Made by a program: the position numbers and the translations under genes. A stretch of 64,000 nt of DNA from Escallonia rubra (taxonomy: Eukaryota; Streptophyta; Magnoliopsida; Escalloniales; Escalloniaceae): assembly GCA_033065855.1 (NCBI GenBank), contig JAVXUO010002075.1, forward strand, positions 62,001 through 126,000, given 5' to 3'. Below, in pieces: positions 11,265-24,052 of this stretch (its first letter is position 1; every line of letters begins with the position of its first letter). The notes beneath the pieces were generated by a model, which saw only the letters and a list, made by a program, of their open reading frames with translations, did not search any database and was not told the DNA's origin.

Positions 11265-14200
11265 CTATCCATCATATTCCGAGTCCTCAGATCCTTGATC
11301 CTCACCAGTTTCCTGTAAAAAAATCTTTTATTGAGAAGAAAACATGCGTTTTCTAATACTATGATGCCTTAGATGGGAAGTGTATATAATGGGAGACTTA
11401 AAGAGTTTTAAGTAGCTAACACCAACTACGACAAATAACGTAGCAAATAAACTTACCTTTCTTTTGTTATAGTCCGCCGTGGCTCTATCAAATTCTGCGC
11501 GTTTCTCTGTAGCGATGTCATAGTAATGAACCTTTTCCTGTAACAGTCAGAATGAAAGTTAGCTCTATAATTGCTTGTCTAATTCAGTATGTCTACTTCC
11601 GAGACAGGAATGATTAAGGAAAGAAAAATCAGAAAAAAGGTTAGCTACACAGTTCTGTCTTGCTAGAACAATCTCAGGTCATGTGCCATTATTGCTTCAG
11701 AGCGGGGGTCTGAGGATCTAAAATCCACATTGATTTTGGTTGAGGTGGTTAACATTATGGACTCCTAAGAAGAGCGTACCTACTCACTTCTGGAGCAAAT
11801 AAGGCCCTTTTCTTTGACTCTAGTCTTACATACGGGAAAGAAGTCAGCCAGCCCATATTGTGAGAATGAGACAATAAGACATGAACGAGCCCCTACTGCA
11901 ACACATCCACCCACCTACCTCCTAAAGCCCAAGCCACACGCCTCGGCAAAAACTACCCTCGCCCAAATCCCCATCATTGATTGCTCTCCGAGACAGAGGA
12001 TCACATGTCATCCCTTCTGCCTTAAAATGACCACCAGCTCAAAATCTTCCTAGTTTCTACCTCCCTGAAATGCTAGACAAGCCAGGAAATCTCCCAAGTC
12101 AAAATCACCAGCACCACACATATGACCAGGATCTATATCTCAAGCCACTGCTCAAGATGAACAAAAGCCTTGAAGACTAACTTCTGGCTCTGTGTGTGCA
12201 CGTCTTTCTACATGTTAAGTTGGTAGAGAAGGCTACTTAGCCTACATAGAAGAATTTACTCCTTACAGATTTCTTCAAACCTACACGAGTACAAGATATA
12301 TCCTTAAATATCCATACTAATGCGGTTTGCTCCACTTAGCGCATAGGCCAAAATCCAAATGAAGGAACATAGTAATGATACAACAAGAAAAGGACTTGGC
12401 TACTAAAAGCAACTGTTTGTCACTGAACTATAGATCCTGTGGCATACAAGAAGAATATCGCCAAACGGAGATGAAAGCCCGAAAGTCTCCTTGATAGGTA
12501 AATAACCTAGACACTTTACTGCATAAGTAAGGATACAGGAGGAGTTGAATGTCAAATTGTTTCTTGAGCGGTTCACTTTCATTGTCCTTTTCTACAACTT
12601 AGACATGGACTATGCGTATCAGCTGGCCTAATTTATCAGTCAAGACTGAAGGGTAGTCCTACTCTCCCCATTCATGCCTAAAATTATATTATCTTCTAAC
12701 GGGTAGCTTTTAACCTAAAGAAGATTATTGGAAGAGTCTCCAGTTAATACATAAAGTAAAACCTCATTTGAGAGCCATGATAGAAACAACTGGTTTCATC
12801 TGGAAACTACAAGACACAAGCACGCCAACTTGGTAAATCCTACAAAGCCAGGGATTTCATTAACTGCGATGGTGTTACAAATTCTGGAAGAAAGAAAGCC
12901 GATCAGGGATTCATAGATAAACAAGTGCTCATGAAGCCACCAAAATAAATAGTCTTTGCCACTAAATTGTGAATCGTAACAAAGGTCACGCTCAGAGTTC
13001 TGTAGAGCAGAAAGCAAAAAGAAAAGTCATCCTTGGCTTACGGAAGAAACAAGTGAGCGATAGTCCCCAACAATAGGGGCGGACTTTCTATGTTAAATTA
13101 TTGTCTGTGAATAAGCAAGTTCCATATGAGATTTATTTAATAAATAGTGCAAATTTAAAACCTTAAGCATGTGAGCATGAGTTAAATTCTACTAAATTTA
13201 TGTTGGAAATTTTTTGAACAAATCTATTTCTATGGTGTTTTATTGTGAGTAATTAAATATTCTAAATTCTACATTAACCATATACTAATATATTATGATT
13301 TTATGTTAACTTTAACAATTGACGATATTTTTTGGGTGGGACCACACGACACGACCAACAAATATAAAGTTATGCAAATATTATTTTACATGTGATCCCT
13401 ATGTTACAGTTAATTTAAGTTTGTGGCCAATTCCAGCCGTCTCCAGATCCAACTGACGCCAATTTTTTCAGAAACCAGTTGTTTGTAACCTGATATAGAT
13501 CATTGCTGAGGTAACAATGGTGATGAGGTAAATAACAGGGGGTATAACATTCCCTGGTTTCAGGCAAAAATACACTTTCTACCCCCGTCTTTTAAGTAAT
13601 GGCACACCTTCTTTTAGATGGCCTTGGTTTTTCAGTACAAGTCGACAATTTTGCCGTGTCAATCGTTTAAACCCTACAATCCACGTTTAGAATTAGGATC
13701 TCTATAACCTGTCTTCAACCTCGACAAACCCTACACTGTCAACTCCTTTTATGTCCACTTAAGCTACACCAAAAGCATGTGTGCTAACTACATAGTTATC
13801 AGTACCTTATGATATGCGATACATAACGATACGATAAATGCGGTGCGGATGTAAAAAATACGATATCGCATGTGTATCTAAATTGATGTTGTATCTCCCA
13901 TATCGTACAATACGGCCCCTGATACGCAAAACAAATCTTATGGTACATGACATGATACGTTAAATTACTAGCCACAATTTAGTTTATATTCGTAAGTAGG
14001 GGCTTTCACTTCTAAACATTGTATCATCTGCATTTAATATTACTGGAAACAACAAGTCCGTGAAGTGGACAAAGTACTAGAGGTGTTGCATGGTTTATTA
14101 AGAAAGATGGTTTGTTGTTCTCAATTTAATATCTTGATCCGTATCTCGTGACAGGCGGCACGACACGAACGCGATGTGCAAAATTGGTATTTTAAAACAC

Positions 14201-17200
14201 GATACATATCTCCATTTGACAACCATGGCTTACTATTTGCTATAAAATGCTGCCAATCATCTTGTTGCTTTGTCTATCCAAGGCTAACAACACATAGATC
14301 ACAGTTATTCTTCTTGGGCCACTGTCTCACATATCTGCTGCAGATGCTATGGGTAGATTCCTGGTTCATCCAAATAAGAATCAAATATTTTTCTTCAATT
14401 TTCAAAAAGCGGACATCTCCCAGGTAAATTTGAGGTATGCCTTGGTCCTTACTGGGTACATTTGGGGGTTGAATAGCTAATTAAAATAGCTAACACTGGC
14501 TAGTTTCAATTTCTAGACAAAAACAAGGGGTACCTGAAACATGAGCATGAGAGAGAGAGAGAGATATTATTCTAACTAATAAAAGATGAGCAAAAGTTGC
14601 TCAATACATAGGCAACTTAAGTTTGATCTGCAGATACCTCATATCTCATTTGTTTCCACTTTTCCCCACAAGCCTTGCCAACCTGCAGCACAAAGAATTG
14701 CAGCAGGTCATGCTCGTAAAGAGGTAAATTGGACAATGAAAACAACAATGGGCCAAGTTAAGATCTAAAACAGAAGATAGATATAATGGACAAAAATTGA
14801 ATTATTTGCAGAACATACTAGACGCATTGACTTGATATCTGGATTCTGTTCTTGGAATTCCTTACGAAAATCCAACCTTGAAAATTATGAGGGCAATCTA
14901 ATCAATATAACAAAACAAGCAGATTCTGTACCAGTAAATTGTAGAAAGATAAAGACAAGTACTCTCAGATCAGATGCAAAGCTTCAATTTGATACAGCTA
15001 CCAAAAAAAATGAATAACACAAAACAAAAATATGTCATACAAATTACAAAAGCAATATAACTAGTTCTGGGAAAAAACAAAAAGTTAAGTTCAAAATTAA
15101 CTAGTGAACTGAAGACACTGGTCTGGTCAACATCGTTCTAAGCTGCTAGTTCCAACTTCCAGAAAAGATGGCATCCTGCAGTTAATACCTATGTACTAGT
15201 ACACAACTGGTATTTCGATACAGCCAGGCTGTGAATAAGAGACATGGGAACAGAACTTGAACCTTCACCTGTCTCAAATTTCTCTCAGCAAAAGTTCTCC
15301 ATTCCCCGTTATCCAGCCTGTTATTTGAACTTCCAACTTTTGAAATGAAAAGTCATTGTCATGCCTTTCAAACCTAAATGTTAAAGCCTTATCCCCTTAA
15401 AAACCTGAAAGCTTTCACAACAAGACGTCAAGATCTGTTCTTCCTTGCACTAATTCTTTAGATAACTTGTGAAATATATGGAAAAATGAAAAGCCAACAA
15501 CATAAGAGAACCATCCACCATATAAAATATTTTTTAAATCAGCACCTCAGGTGATGATAAACAAATCTGGTGTTTGGATGTCCTCCCTTCAACCATAGAG
15601 CTTCTTACCAGCTACAATTTGTTCTAGTTCAGGCTTTTCAGCTATTATTAGGTTAAATCTGCATTAAAAGCTAAAAATGACCGATCTATATCATGCTTTA
15701 TAACCCCCCCAGCCCCAGCACCCCCTGCCGTCCTCTCACATGCAAGCCCTTGATTGCCCATGCCGAGACAGATGAAGTGCACTGCCACCAAGCACAAAAA
15801 AACATCTATGTGGCTACTCGGTTATAGACAATTATAATTTGGGCCATATGCAAGCAGGTAGAGTTGAACCCAAGACCTTGCACGTCCACATTCATGATAA
15901 TATGTTGAGTTACCATCTGTTCTTAATCTTAAACTATTAGAAAATGGACTGAACAGGGAAATTACTGCTTTTCAATCAAGCTTCTTTCTAATGAAAGTTT
16001 GACATACTTCTACGAGAGCTTCAGCAGTCCCTGAGAGGCCAGAGACAACATTTGGTGGCCCCTCCTAGTGCTTTCATCAATTTAGCACATCACTCTTAAA
16101 CCATAGACTTGCAAGGCATTCCACGACCCACGTAATCAACGACAGCTTCCTCCCTAAATAGCATTATACTCAAAGCAAGTCAAAATATGTAAACCCTTCC
16201 CCATTCCCCGAATATAGTATTTTAAGTGCTGTTGTCACATATGCTTTCTAGTGCCATGTGTCTTCACATGGCTATCCGCAAGCCAAAAGGAAAAAGCCCA
16301 TACCAGGTAAAGCATCTACAAAGTCCATTAAATTAAACTAAAATGATTGCATAGGCTTTACTGAGTTCACTTAAGGGATAAAATTAAATATAGAGGTAAG
16401 AGCAAGTGATCGTGGAAGTTGACGAATATCAAGCACACGTAACTATCAACTGATTCTATTGTCACCCCTTAAGATGATCTACGTTGTGTTCAAGGGTATA
16501 CAGATAACCCAATTGATTGCATGAAACTCGAGGTAGATGTTTAAATGTTTGCTGTAAGACAATAGTCAAGACCTATGGCCAGATATCACAGAATTGCTTA
16601 AGGGTGTTAAATATCGCATAAAAAATCAGAATTATTTATTGAACTTAAAGTAGTAAAACAGCTACAAGGGAATATTCCCAAAACAAGCAGAGTCCAACTA
16701 CCCAAACACAATTTAGCACGAAAATGTTATCAAGAACACAATAAACCCACTTCAAAATATCGCCTTTAAACAGCATAATCAACCTATAACGCAGTTTTCA
16801 TCTCAAAAATACTAGTAAACCAGTTAATAAGCAACAAATATGGAAATAAAGAAAAACCAGAAAGTAAAACGTGAGATGAAATGATAAAACTGAAATAATG
16901 TGAAAGATTTGACTTACAAAAAGTAAAAGAAAGCAGTGGGTGGCTTCTTGGGCTGCTTGGCGTCTACTTTGGCTGCCTTCCTTTTCGACGCCGCAGTTTT
17001 GGGCTTCTTCGCTGATTTAGGTCCGCTCGATTTTACCTTCAACGCCATTTTTCTGAAAAAAATTGAACCAAATAACTTCTCTTGAAAATGGCTTGAGGAA
17101 ATAGCAAAAGAGAGTGAAAATAAGAGTTCCTATGGTACCCAGTAGACGCTAATGCAGAAGTATTAGCAGAAGTAGAATCTGGAGCAGGATTTGTAGGCTT

Positions 17201-17218
17201 GGAAGCTGTCTTTGCCAT
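11265..17218 (-). CDS. HMGB14: Single HMG-box protein, HMGB14-like, 6 exons
   Basis: Exons in gene order: 17139-17218, 16918-17052, 14819-14876, 14638-14682, 11457-11537 and 11265-11312. Joined they read 148 aa. The N-terminus is Lys/Ala/Pro-rich and basic (KSAKKPKTAASKRKAAK). One HMG box follows (about residues 61-129): PKKPPTAFFYF, DFRKEFQEQNP, VGKACGEKWKQM, EKVHYYDIATEKRAEFDRA. The C-terminus is a short acidic tail (ETGEDQGSEDSEYDG). HMG boxes bend the DNA minor groove in chromatin; the single late box and short tail fit plant HMGB14. Two starts are possible: ATG at 17218 (used here) or ATG at 17048 in exon 2, which would remove 28 residues. Exon 1 joins exon 2 in frame, which favours the longer form. 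Intron 4 is about 3.1 kb. The box assignment is sure; the orthologue name is less so. Confidence 0.88.
13035..14160. other. Repeat-like DNA inside intron 4 of the HMG gene
   Basis: About 1.1 kb of AT-rich DNA with a cluster of GATACG-like motifs (about 13810-13950: GATACATAACGATACGATAA and similar). It looks like insertion-derived sequence, but I found no defined ends. No coding frame stands out. Confidence 0.3.
15690..15905 (-). repeat. Possible tRNA-derived repeat in intron 2 of the HMG gene
   Basis: On the minus strand this shows a box B-like segment (GGTCTTGGGTTCAACTCTAC) after GAATGTGGACGTGCAA, as in some plant SINEs. A C/A-rich block lies on its plus-strand left side. No target-site duplication was found. 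Confidence 0.3.
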
Positions 17219-17319
17219 GGTTCCTGCGGCTATTTTTGGAGAAACAAGATTTTAGCGGAGGTTTTGTGCTTCTCCAGGCCGCCTCATTATTAGTCGAGAA
17301 TTTAGTGGAGGGCTAATTG

Positions 17320-18180
17320 CCATTTCATCCCCTATATATGACACATTAGCACAATTATGCACCCCAAGCAATTTATCGCAAAATCCTCCCCTGCGGATAG
17401 CACCCGTTATGCTGCCCTAACGGTAGTCGTTGAGTCGAGGGCATTCTCGGTATGTCATTTAAATATATGGATGGACTTTAAAACTCTTGGAAGAATATTC
17501 TTGCAGAATTTGGTAAAGACTCATATAACGAATGTCTCAAGTTCTTTCTTCTTCTCTTTCTTAATTTTCTTTGAGCTTCATTTATCATTTACTCTTTGTT
17601 TTCTATGAATTGCGTTCACCACACACACCCTTTCTCTATTTTAAGGATTTAAACCTCCCTCAAAGTCACTCGCTCTCTCTCAGAATTCGAAACCCTCTCA
17701 ATCGAACTCTCTCAAATTCCAACCCTCTGTCAATTTTAATTAATCTGGCATCTCAACATCGTAGCCCTCGTTCATCTTTTCCGAAGTTACTCATTAACGA
17801 TGGTCTTCTATACGTGTCAACCACAACTTCCAGTGAAGATGTTATGGACGATTGACAATCCGCGGAGGAGGTTTTGTAGATGTACTCTAAAAGGGAAATA
17901 ATCCACATTTATTTCCACAATTTGGAAAAAAACTATTGAACGGAAATTTGAGCACAAAATTACTGAGCAAAATAATTTCTAATTTGGAGATAAATTTGAA
18001 AAAAACCATTCAATTTTGTCTTTTCAAATATGCCCACCATACTTTGGGGGATAAATTTGCAAATAAAGGTCTAACGGAATTTTTTCTAGTAGAAAGCATA
18101 ACGGAGTTTGGGATTAAATTTCTTTAGAAGATAATTATGATGACGTGCCATATTTAAGGGGATAAAAATGTAATTAACCC
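17320..18180. mobile_element. Nonautonomous Mutator-like TIR element upstream of the HMG gene
   Basis: The left end reads GGGCTAATTGCCATTTCATC then CCCTATATATGACACAT. The right end on the minus strand reads GGGTTAATTACATTTTTATC then CCCTTAAATATGGCACGTC. Similarity runs for about 80 bases. The inside has CT-rich runs and no transposase. No matching 9-bp target duplication is visible. About 50 bp of flank is partly repeated on both sides (GGTTTTGTG, then GCCTCATT), which may be the remnant of a longer duplication. Confidence 0.5.
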
Positions 18181-18901
18181 TTCGCAAAGGTTTTGTGTAC
18201 AAAATAGCAAGCCTCATTGCCCAACCATTAGGTGGTTTTTGTTAGAGATGGCAATTTAACCTATAACCGGCGCATATCCAACCTACCTCACTCTTGTAGG
18301 AGCGGAATTTTTTAACTTTGAACATGTTATGGGACGGGTTTGGTAGCTCGAATTAAAAATCGGATCAGATTGGCTTTAGTTTGGTTTTAAATATAACTAT
18401 CCTCGTGTCCAACCCAACTCCCTGCCCTTATCTGCCCTGCGTGTATACGATTCTTTATTAGTTATAACCTTAATACTAATTTAAAATGTTTAATCAATCA
18501 TCCGCCCATCTTGTTCATATAAATAACAAACACAAAACCCTAGCCACAACATCAGCCCACTCACTTCTCTTCTTCACATTTATCTGCACCATACCACCTC
18601 CAACCGGCCATTTCCACTCCTCTAGATGTCCACCAAACCTTAGCCACACCAAACTTGCCGACATGTTTTTCCTCTATCTTCATAGTCGTCCAACATTTCC
18701 TTTTCAAACCACAAACAGAATACCCACTCCTATAGCCTCATCCACCAAACCCTAAGAGGTATTCTATTGCCATAAGAGAGCTTGGAGGCGTGATAATCTT
18801 GCATTACTACTCGCTTTCAAATTTCTGACCACGTGTGATTAGGAAGTATTCTATTGCATTTTAGCCATTGTTCAAGATACCAACCAGGAGCACGGTAAAG
18901 A

Positions 18902-20115
18902 GTGACATGCATAAAGATTTATGGTTGTGAGAGGGAGAGGGAGCAAAAAGTGAAGCTGCTGGAAGGGATTAAAAGCAGGATTGCAATCACTATGGACTTG
19001 TGGAATCCTTGCACTCAAAAGAAGGGTTTCATGACTATCACAATCTATTTCATCCATAAAATTTTATTTTGCAAGAAGGATGTTTTTATCTTTGCACTTT
19101 TGCGAGTTACTTTTTTAATTCTTACTTTAGCGTAAACCAATGTTAAACTTATACGGAGTACTATATATAGGTTCTTTTATTTGCCATTTTTGCAAGGTCA
19201 ATAATTGTAGTACAAATGATGGGATGATTGATAACTTGTTGCTAAAACTGATTATAGTTCTCTGTTATTGTGTGGTGATTTGATTGTTAAAGATGCTTTA
19301 AATGTTTAATAAAGCGGTGCTTTGAAAAAAAATTAGAAAGAGTGGCTTTTTGGAGGGCAACACCAAAGAGAGAGAAGAAAAGCTAGGACTTGATTCTCCT
19401 ACAAAATTGAACTAAAAATTTTTGATGCTTCAAATTACTTTGGTGTATAAATATGTTTTTTCACTTAAAGTAAAGTGAATCTCAAGTTAGCGTTTGTCCA
19501 AGTAACAAGAGAGTACTTTTGCAAGAGAGATATATGGGAAGTTGAAGTTGTTTTATGAAGCGATAAAGTTTTTTTTGGGATAGAATATTATTTTCACAAC
19601 TTGTTTTTTTCTAACATTTACCAAATTAAAATGGCATTAAATGAGTGGCTCATGTGCTCCAGCAAGGTGATTAGAAGTATGGCTACGGATATGCTTGAGA
19701 AGTTCAATAAATATTGATCGGATGTTCACAAAATCATGGGGGTTGATGTGTTTTAGGATCATAGGTACAAAATAAAGTTAACTAAGTATTTTTATGCCCA
19801 GATTTATGGTATCTCAGAAGAGAAGAAACTAATAAAGTGTCCATACTATATCATAAACTTCTTTGTAGTACCAAACTAGAGAACCTCATGATCAAGATTC
19901 TTGTATTGGTTCGTCTTTTTGCCCGCAAGAGCATGTTGCGGTTTGAGGTCAAGGTTTTTTTAAAGCTGTTGATGAATATGTCAAGAAGAAGAGAAAGTTT
20001 ACTTTAAAATCTAAATTGAATAATTATCTTAAGGAGGTTGTCTTCTCTATGTCATTGAACTCTAGTGGTACGCTAGTCAGTCCTCATTGTAGTGTGCTTC
20101 ATCCAAAGGCATAAT
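18902..20115 (+). pseudogene. hAT transposase remnant
   Basis: The motif IAITMDLWNPCTQKKGFMTI corresponds to the IALTTDLWTS region of hAT transposases. The stretch from 19631 resembles the segment of the RNase H-like fold found before the hAT dimerisation domain. In-frame stops occur (for example after EKFNKY and after MGVDVF), so no active enzyme can be made. Confidence 0.6.
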
Positions 20116-20583
20116 GATGTGCTCTTGTTGGCTGCTAAAATGAAAGGTAAAACAGTTGTATTTGTGGAGTTAAATTTCACGATGCGTTGAATTCTAATGT
20201 ACACTTGTAGATTCGTAACATTGTGTTGTATGAGTATTCAATCTAGCATGAAAGGGCTATGTTGTAAGGATAATTGGACCCCGTATTTAATAAAAAGATT
20301 CAGTGCAAAGAAAGAAACCATGCTTTCACACCTATAGATTACATAGCGGTAAACAAGACATGTAATTAAATCATGACTTCGCGTACTTGTTAGAACTTGA
20401 CGAAAACCTTTGATGTTGATCTTCACACGAACTAGTTTTTCTTGTTACACCCTACGTTGAACTAGAGTGTGAGCTCTTGCAATTCTCTAATCTAAGCTTC
20501 TATAAGATAATTCTATGATATGGAGAATGTAGTATATGAAAGAAGAGAGAATGAGAGAACAACTTAGGGGGGCAAGAGAGACC

Positions 20584-20602
20584 GGGGGGGGGGGGGGGGG
20601 GT
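20584..20602 (+). repeat. 19-base poly-G run
   Basis: An uninterrupted run of 19 G follows GAGAGACC. It could fold as a G-quadruplex and its length is likely to vary between individuals or reads. Confidence 0.8.
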
Positions 20603-21320
20603 GAATAGTAATCATTTTTATGGTTCCTCACTCTTTTTCAATTCTACTCTTATCCTTTCAAGACTTCCCTTCAACTTTTCAAGTCAAGTATGAGCTGACA
20701 AAAGGACTTATGGGCTTTTTTAATTCCAGCTCTAATAGTACTCAATTGCTTAGCTAACAACTCATATTAATTCCACTAAATAATTATTACTAAAAACTCT
20801 AGAAGTTAAAATGTAAATAAGTCAAGGACTTTGTCAAATTATAGCTTTAACCCAACTAATTAATCAATGCAACTTTGTTTCTCCACAGGTATTCGTAATT
20901 ATCATTAGGACCTTGAACTATTGTGCTCCCTTAGTAATTACATCTTAGTCCACATGTCTCATGATAATAATTTCTATGATTACTAAATTGAAATTATCAA
21001 ATAAATTAATATTTTAATAACCGGTATAAATACCATATTAAAATATGTGGCCACGATTCATAATGATCAACTTATATCATCACATGGGAATATCCATAAG
21101 TGTAGAGGTTATATAAGAGTAAATGTTCTCATTATATATTAAACGAAATCCCAAGGCATGATGTATATCACGTGTATGTATATCAAAGCTTTTGCTTAAT
21201 GACTCTGAGGATACAACACCGTGTATATGATTAAGAACATTGCATAATAGTAGTTGTAGTGATAAATTATAAAGTCATAGTACATTAAATATATATAATC
21301 TCAGGTAGTCCTCGTTCCAT

Positions 21321-21425
21321 ACAGACACTGTACTAGCATGCAGAATGGTGTAGATGAACCATATCATCTTTGCATACTACAATGTATTGGATGAACCATA
21401 TCATCTTTGCATACTACAATGTACT
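21321..21425 (+). repeat. Short tandem duplication, about 39-bp unit
   Basis: GATGAACCATATCATCTTTG followed by CATACTACAATGTA occurs twice back to back. The copies are nearly identical, so this is a young local duplication. Confidence 0.7.
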
Positions 21426-21668
21426 ATATGGTTGTCCAGTTCCATAAAACATTGTGAATAATTATTTAACAGTTTTTTATCATGATCATTATCTATCTGT
21501 TTATGCACTGGAAAAAGGGTACCCCTGATCTATCCTATACACTATGATCATAAATATATAATAGTGGACACCTACATATTTTTATCATATAGTACAAAAC
21601 TATCAATAATGAATAGGTGTATAAATGCTCAAATGATGAATGAAAATCATTGTTATATCAAATAGATA

Positions 21669-22481
21669 GGGCAAATGTCAAATCTGTACCCTAAAATATC
21701 ACTCATATATAACTTAAGTATCCAACGTTTTAAAAGTGTCAAATCAGTACCTAAGTTCTCAAAATTGAACTAAATAATACTATCATTAATGAACTTCAAC
21801 GAATATTAAATTTTTTTCAAGGGCAATTATGTCAATCACAGAAAAACAAATCTTAAAGACATGTGGTACTATCATTATGTTCGATTTTCTCTCTTCCTTA
21901 ATTTAATCACTACAAAACAAAAGCACACACATATATATATAATATATCTGAGACACACCCCATCACCCAACATTACCACCATCACGCGCCAATACCAATA
22001 CCACCATTGTCGCCCAACACCGTCGATGCCACTTCTGCCACCGCCTTCACCGTCTCTGCTATGGGTGTTTGTATGTTTTTGTGTGTAGGTTATGTGTTGT
22101 ATGTTACGATGGAACTGTGTCTCTGTTTGTGGGGGGGAGGGGTTGTGCGTGTTACGGTGAAGGGGTGTGTGTGTGTTATCGGGGGGTGTTACGGTGAAAC
22201 TGTGTGGGTGTGTGCGCGCACGCTGGATTAAAGAAGAGAGGGATATAGGGATGGAAGGAGGGGGAGAGAGAGAGAGGGGGGGGGGGGAATAGTGGGACTG
22301 TTTTATTTCATGAAGACGATCTTACCCTTGGAATTTTTAATGGGTGTGAGCATCTGTTGACCATCAGCCTTATTTGGTTCAATTTTGAGAACCTAGGTAC
22401 TAATTTGGCACTTTAGAAATGTTGGGTACTTTATGTTGTACTAGGGTGCTACTTTAGGGCATAGATTTGGCATTAACCCCT
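21669..22481. mobile_element. Long-TIR nonautonomous element, copy 1, nested in the hAT
   Basis: Inverted ends of about 130 bp: the left GGGCAAATGTCAAATCTGTA matches the right end, which on the minus strand reads GGGGTTAATGCCAAATCTAT. Both continue through AAGTACCCAAC-like and TCTCAAAATTGAACYAAAT blocks. A 9-bp imperfect target duplication (AAATAGATA at 21660-21668, AAATATATA at 22482-22490) fits the Mutator superfamily. The centre has CA and GT runs flanking ACC/CACC-rich DNA that makes spurious short frames on both strands. It is related to the element at 32357-33658. Confidence 0.6.
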
Positions 22482-23228
22482 AAATATATAACTAGTTAAT
22501 ACGTGAGATTGATGATATGGCTTAATCCCAATATATGCAACAATTTATGATGACAAAGATGGTGACGTGCCTCGTGTTACAGTTGTATCCTTGTGCATAT
22601 TGCATCCCATTTTAAATTAATTTTTTCTTATGTTCGTGTATCTATTGACTTTATATTGTTGTTTTTCCTTTATATTTTGCAGTGAACAATTATAGTGGTT
22701 TAACTGGATTCGAGGAGTGCCCTTTGATGCTTTGGAGCATTGGAACTGCTTAGGACTTGCCTACTTTGAAGTTTTGGTTTTTGCATTTTCGTCTGAACTT
22801 TTTATTAGAACATTATGTTTGGTGGTGTATTTTTCGCTTTGCACATTAATTTGACTTTGGTGTGTAATCTTTCTCTTTTGATAATTATCGTAAGACTTGA
22901 ACAGGATTGCTTTGCATATTGTTTTTATTTTACTTATTTTGAATATTGATTTGACTTAACTTTTGTTTAGAGTATGCTCTTTTGGAGTTTGGACTATTTT
23001 TCCTTTTCTTTTTGGTAACTCACTTAACACAGTAGCTTGTTCGTATATCAACAACATAGCTCAGTAGATCGAGGTAGGGTCAGCTATTTTTGTAGTCCAT
23101 CAAAAACCCAGATGATATTCCCATCCTCTAACTCGACGGCGGGGTGGGTTGGAGTCACAAACATGAGTTGTTAAGGCGGGTATAGATCTCTTAACACCAG
23201 GATATAATCGACCCCGTTGCCATCCTTA

Positions 23229-24052
23229 ATTTTTTGCCATGCCATACATTTTATTCCCATGTTAGAATCATTTCAAACTAAGCATGACTTTGGCGAAACT
23301 TATTTGTAATTTGATAAATATGCTAGTCAAAATGGTAAAACGCAATATTCTTAACAGACAATCGTTTGCTAACCACACTCTCTTGCTGCTAAAAGTTTTT
23401 TTTGTTTTTTTTTACTTTGAGTGACAAAGTGGTTTGGATTAAATCTCACCCATCTTTTGGTTGTAAATTACTTTTTTGTTTTGAAGTATTCATGCTAAGA
23501 AGTAAGAATAGATACTAAAAAATTGGAAAGGTATGACTAAAGGGTATTAAAAAGTGTCACATAAGATAGTTAGTGACAATATGGAGTTTAAGTGGTTAAA
23601 GTATTACGCGCTATCAATTATTGGCGCTTACATGTATGGAGTATATAATGAGCGCAATCTTGGCTTTGAGCAGCATCAATATATATGGTAAGATTGGAAT
23701 GTAGATCGTTAGTGATAAAATTAGATATAGGTAAAAAGGACGTCAAAGGTCGACAGCAAACTATGGTCATACTTTCACTTTTTTTTGTGTGTGGTTACTT
23801 TCAACTCGAAACTGTGGTTTGCCAAAACTCAATGACAATTTTTTTTCGATAATGATAGCATTTTATGGCTAAAAGTGTTGTAAGAAACGTAACCAATGAA
23901 GTTCATCAATGACATTCAGTTTTTCAGTTGAAGGATTTTTTTTCTTTTCTTTTAAGGATTAGATGAAGTTTTCTCTTTCTTTTCGGTTTGCAAGGTCGTG
24001 CTAGGAGAATTTTGTAATGCCATTCTTATAGTCTGAAATTTATGTAACTTTA
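23229..24052. other. AT-rich intergenic DNA
   Basis: No gene or RNA is visible between the right end of the hAT and the Tourist-like MITE. Confidence 0.4.

Larger units (their letters stand above)
18243..23228 (+). mobile_element. Decayed hAT-superfamily transposon, about 5 kb, with nested insertions
   Basis: The ends are inverted: TAGAGATGGCAA at 18243 and TTGCCATCCTTA at 23217-23228, close to the plant hAT consensus TAGGGATGGCAA. Between them lie pieces of a hAT transposase. One frame (18902-19135) has KLLEGIKSRIAITMDLW, then a Cys and KKG. A later part (19631 to about 20115) has NEWLM, VIRSMATDMLEKFNKY, SDVHKIMGV and YVKKKRKFTLKSKLNNYL. Stops and frameshifts interrupt it, and the N-terminal BED zinc finger and C-terminal dimerisation domain were not found. 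A TIR element sits inside at 21669-22481. The segment at about 20.2-21.6 kb, with a 19-base G run, may be another insertion of unknown class. Confidence 0.65.

Noticed and set aside
20220-21600. Copia-type solo LTR inside the hAT
   Set aside because: A TGTTGTAAGG start is suggestive, but I could not find a matching CA end or a 5-bp target duplication.
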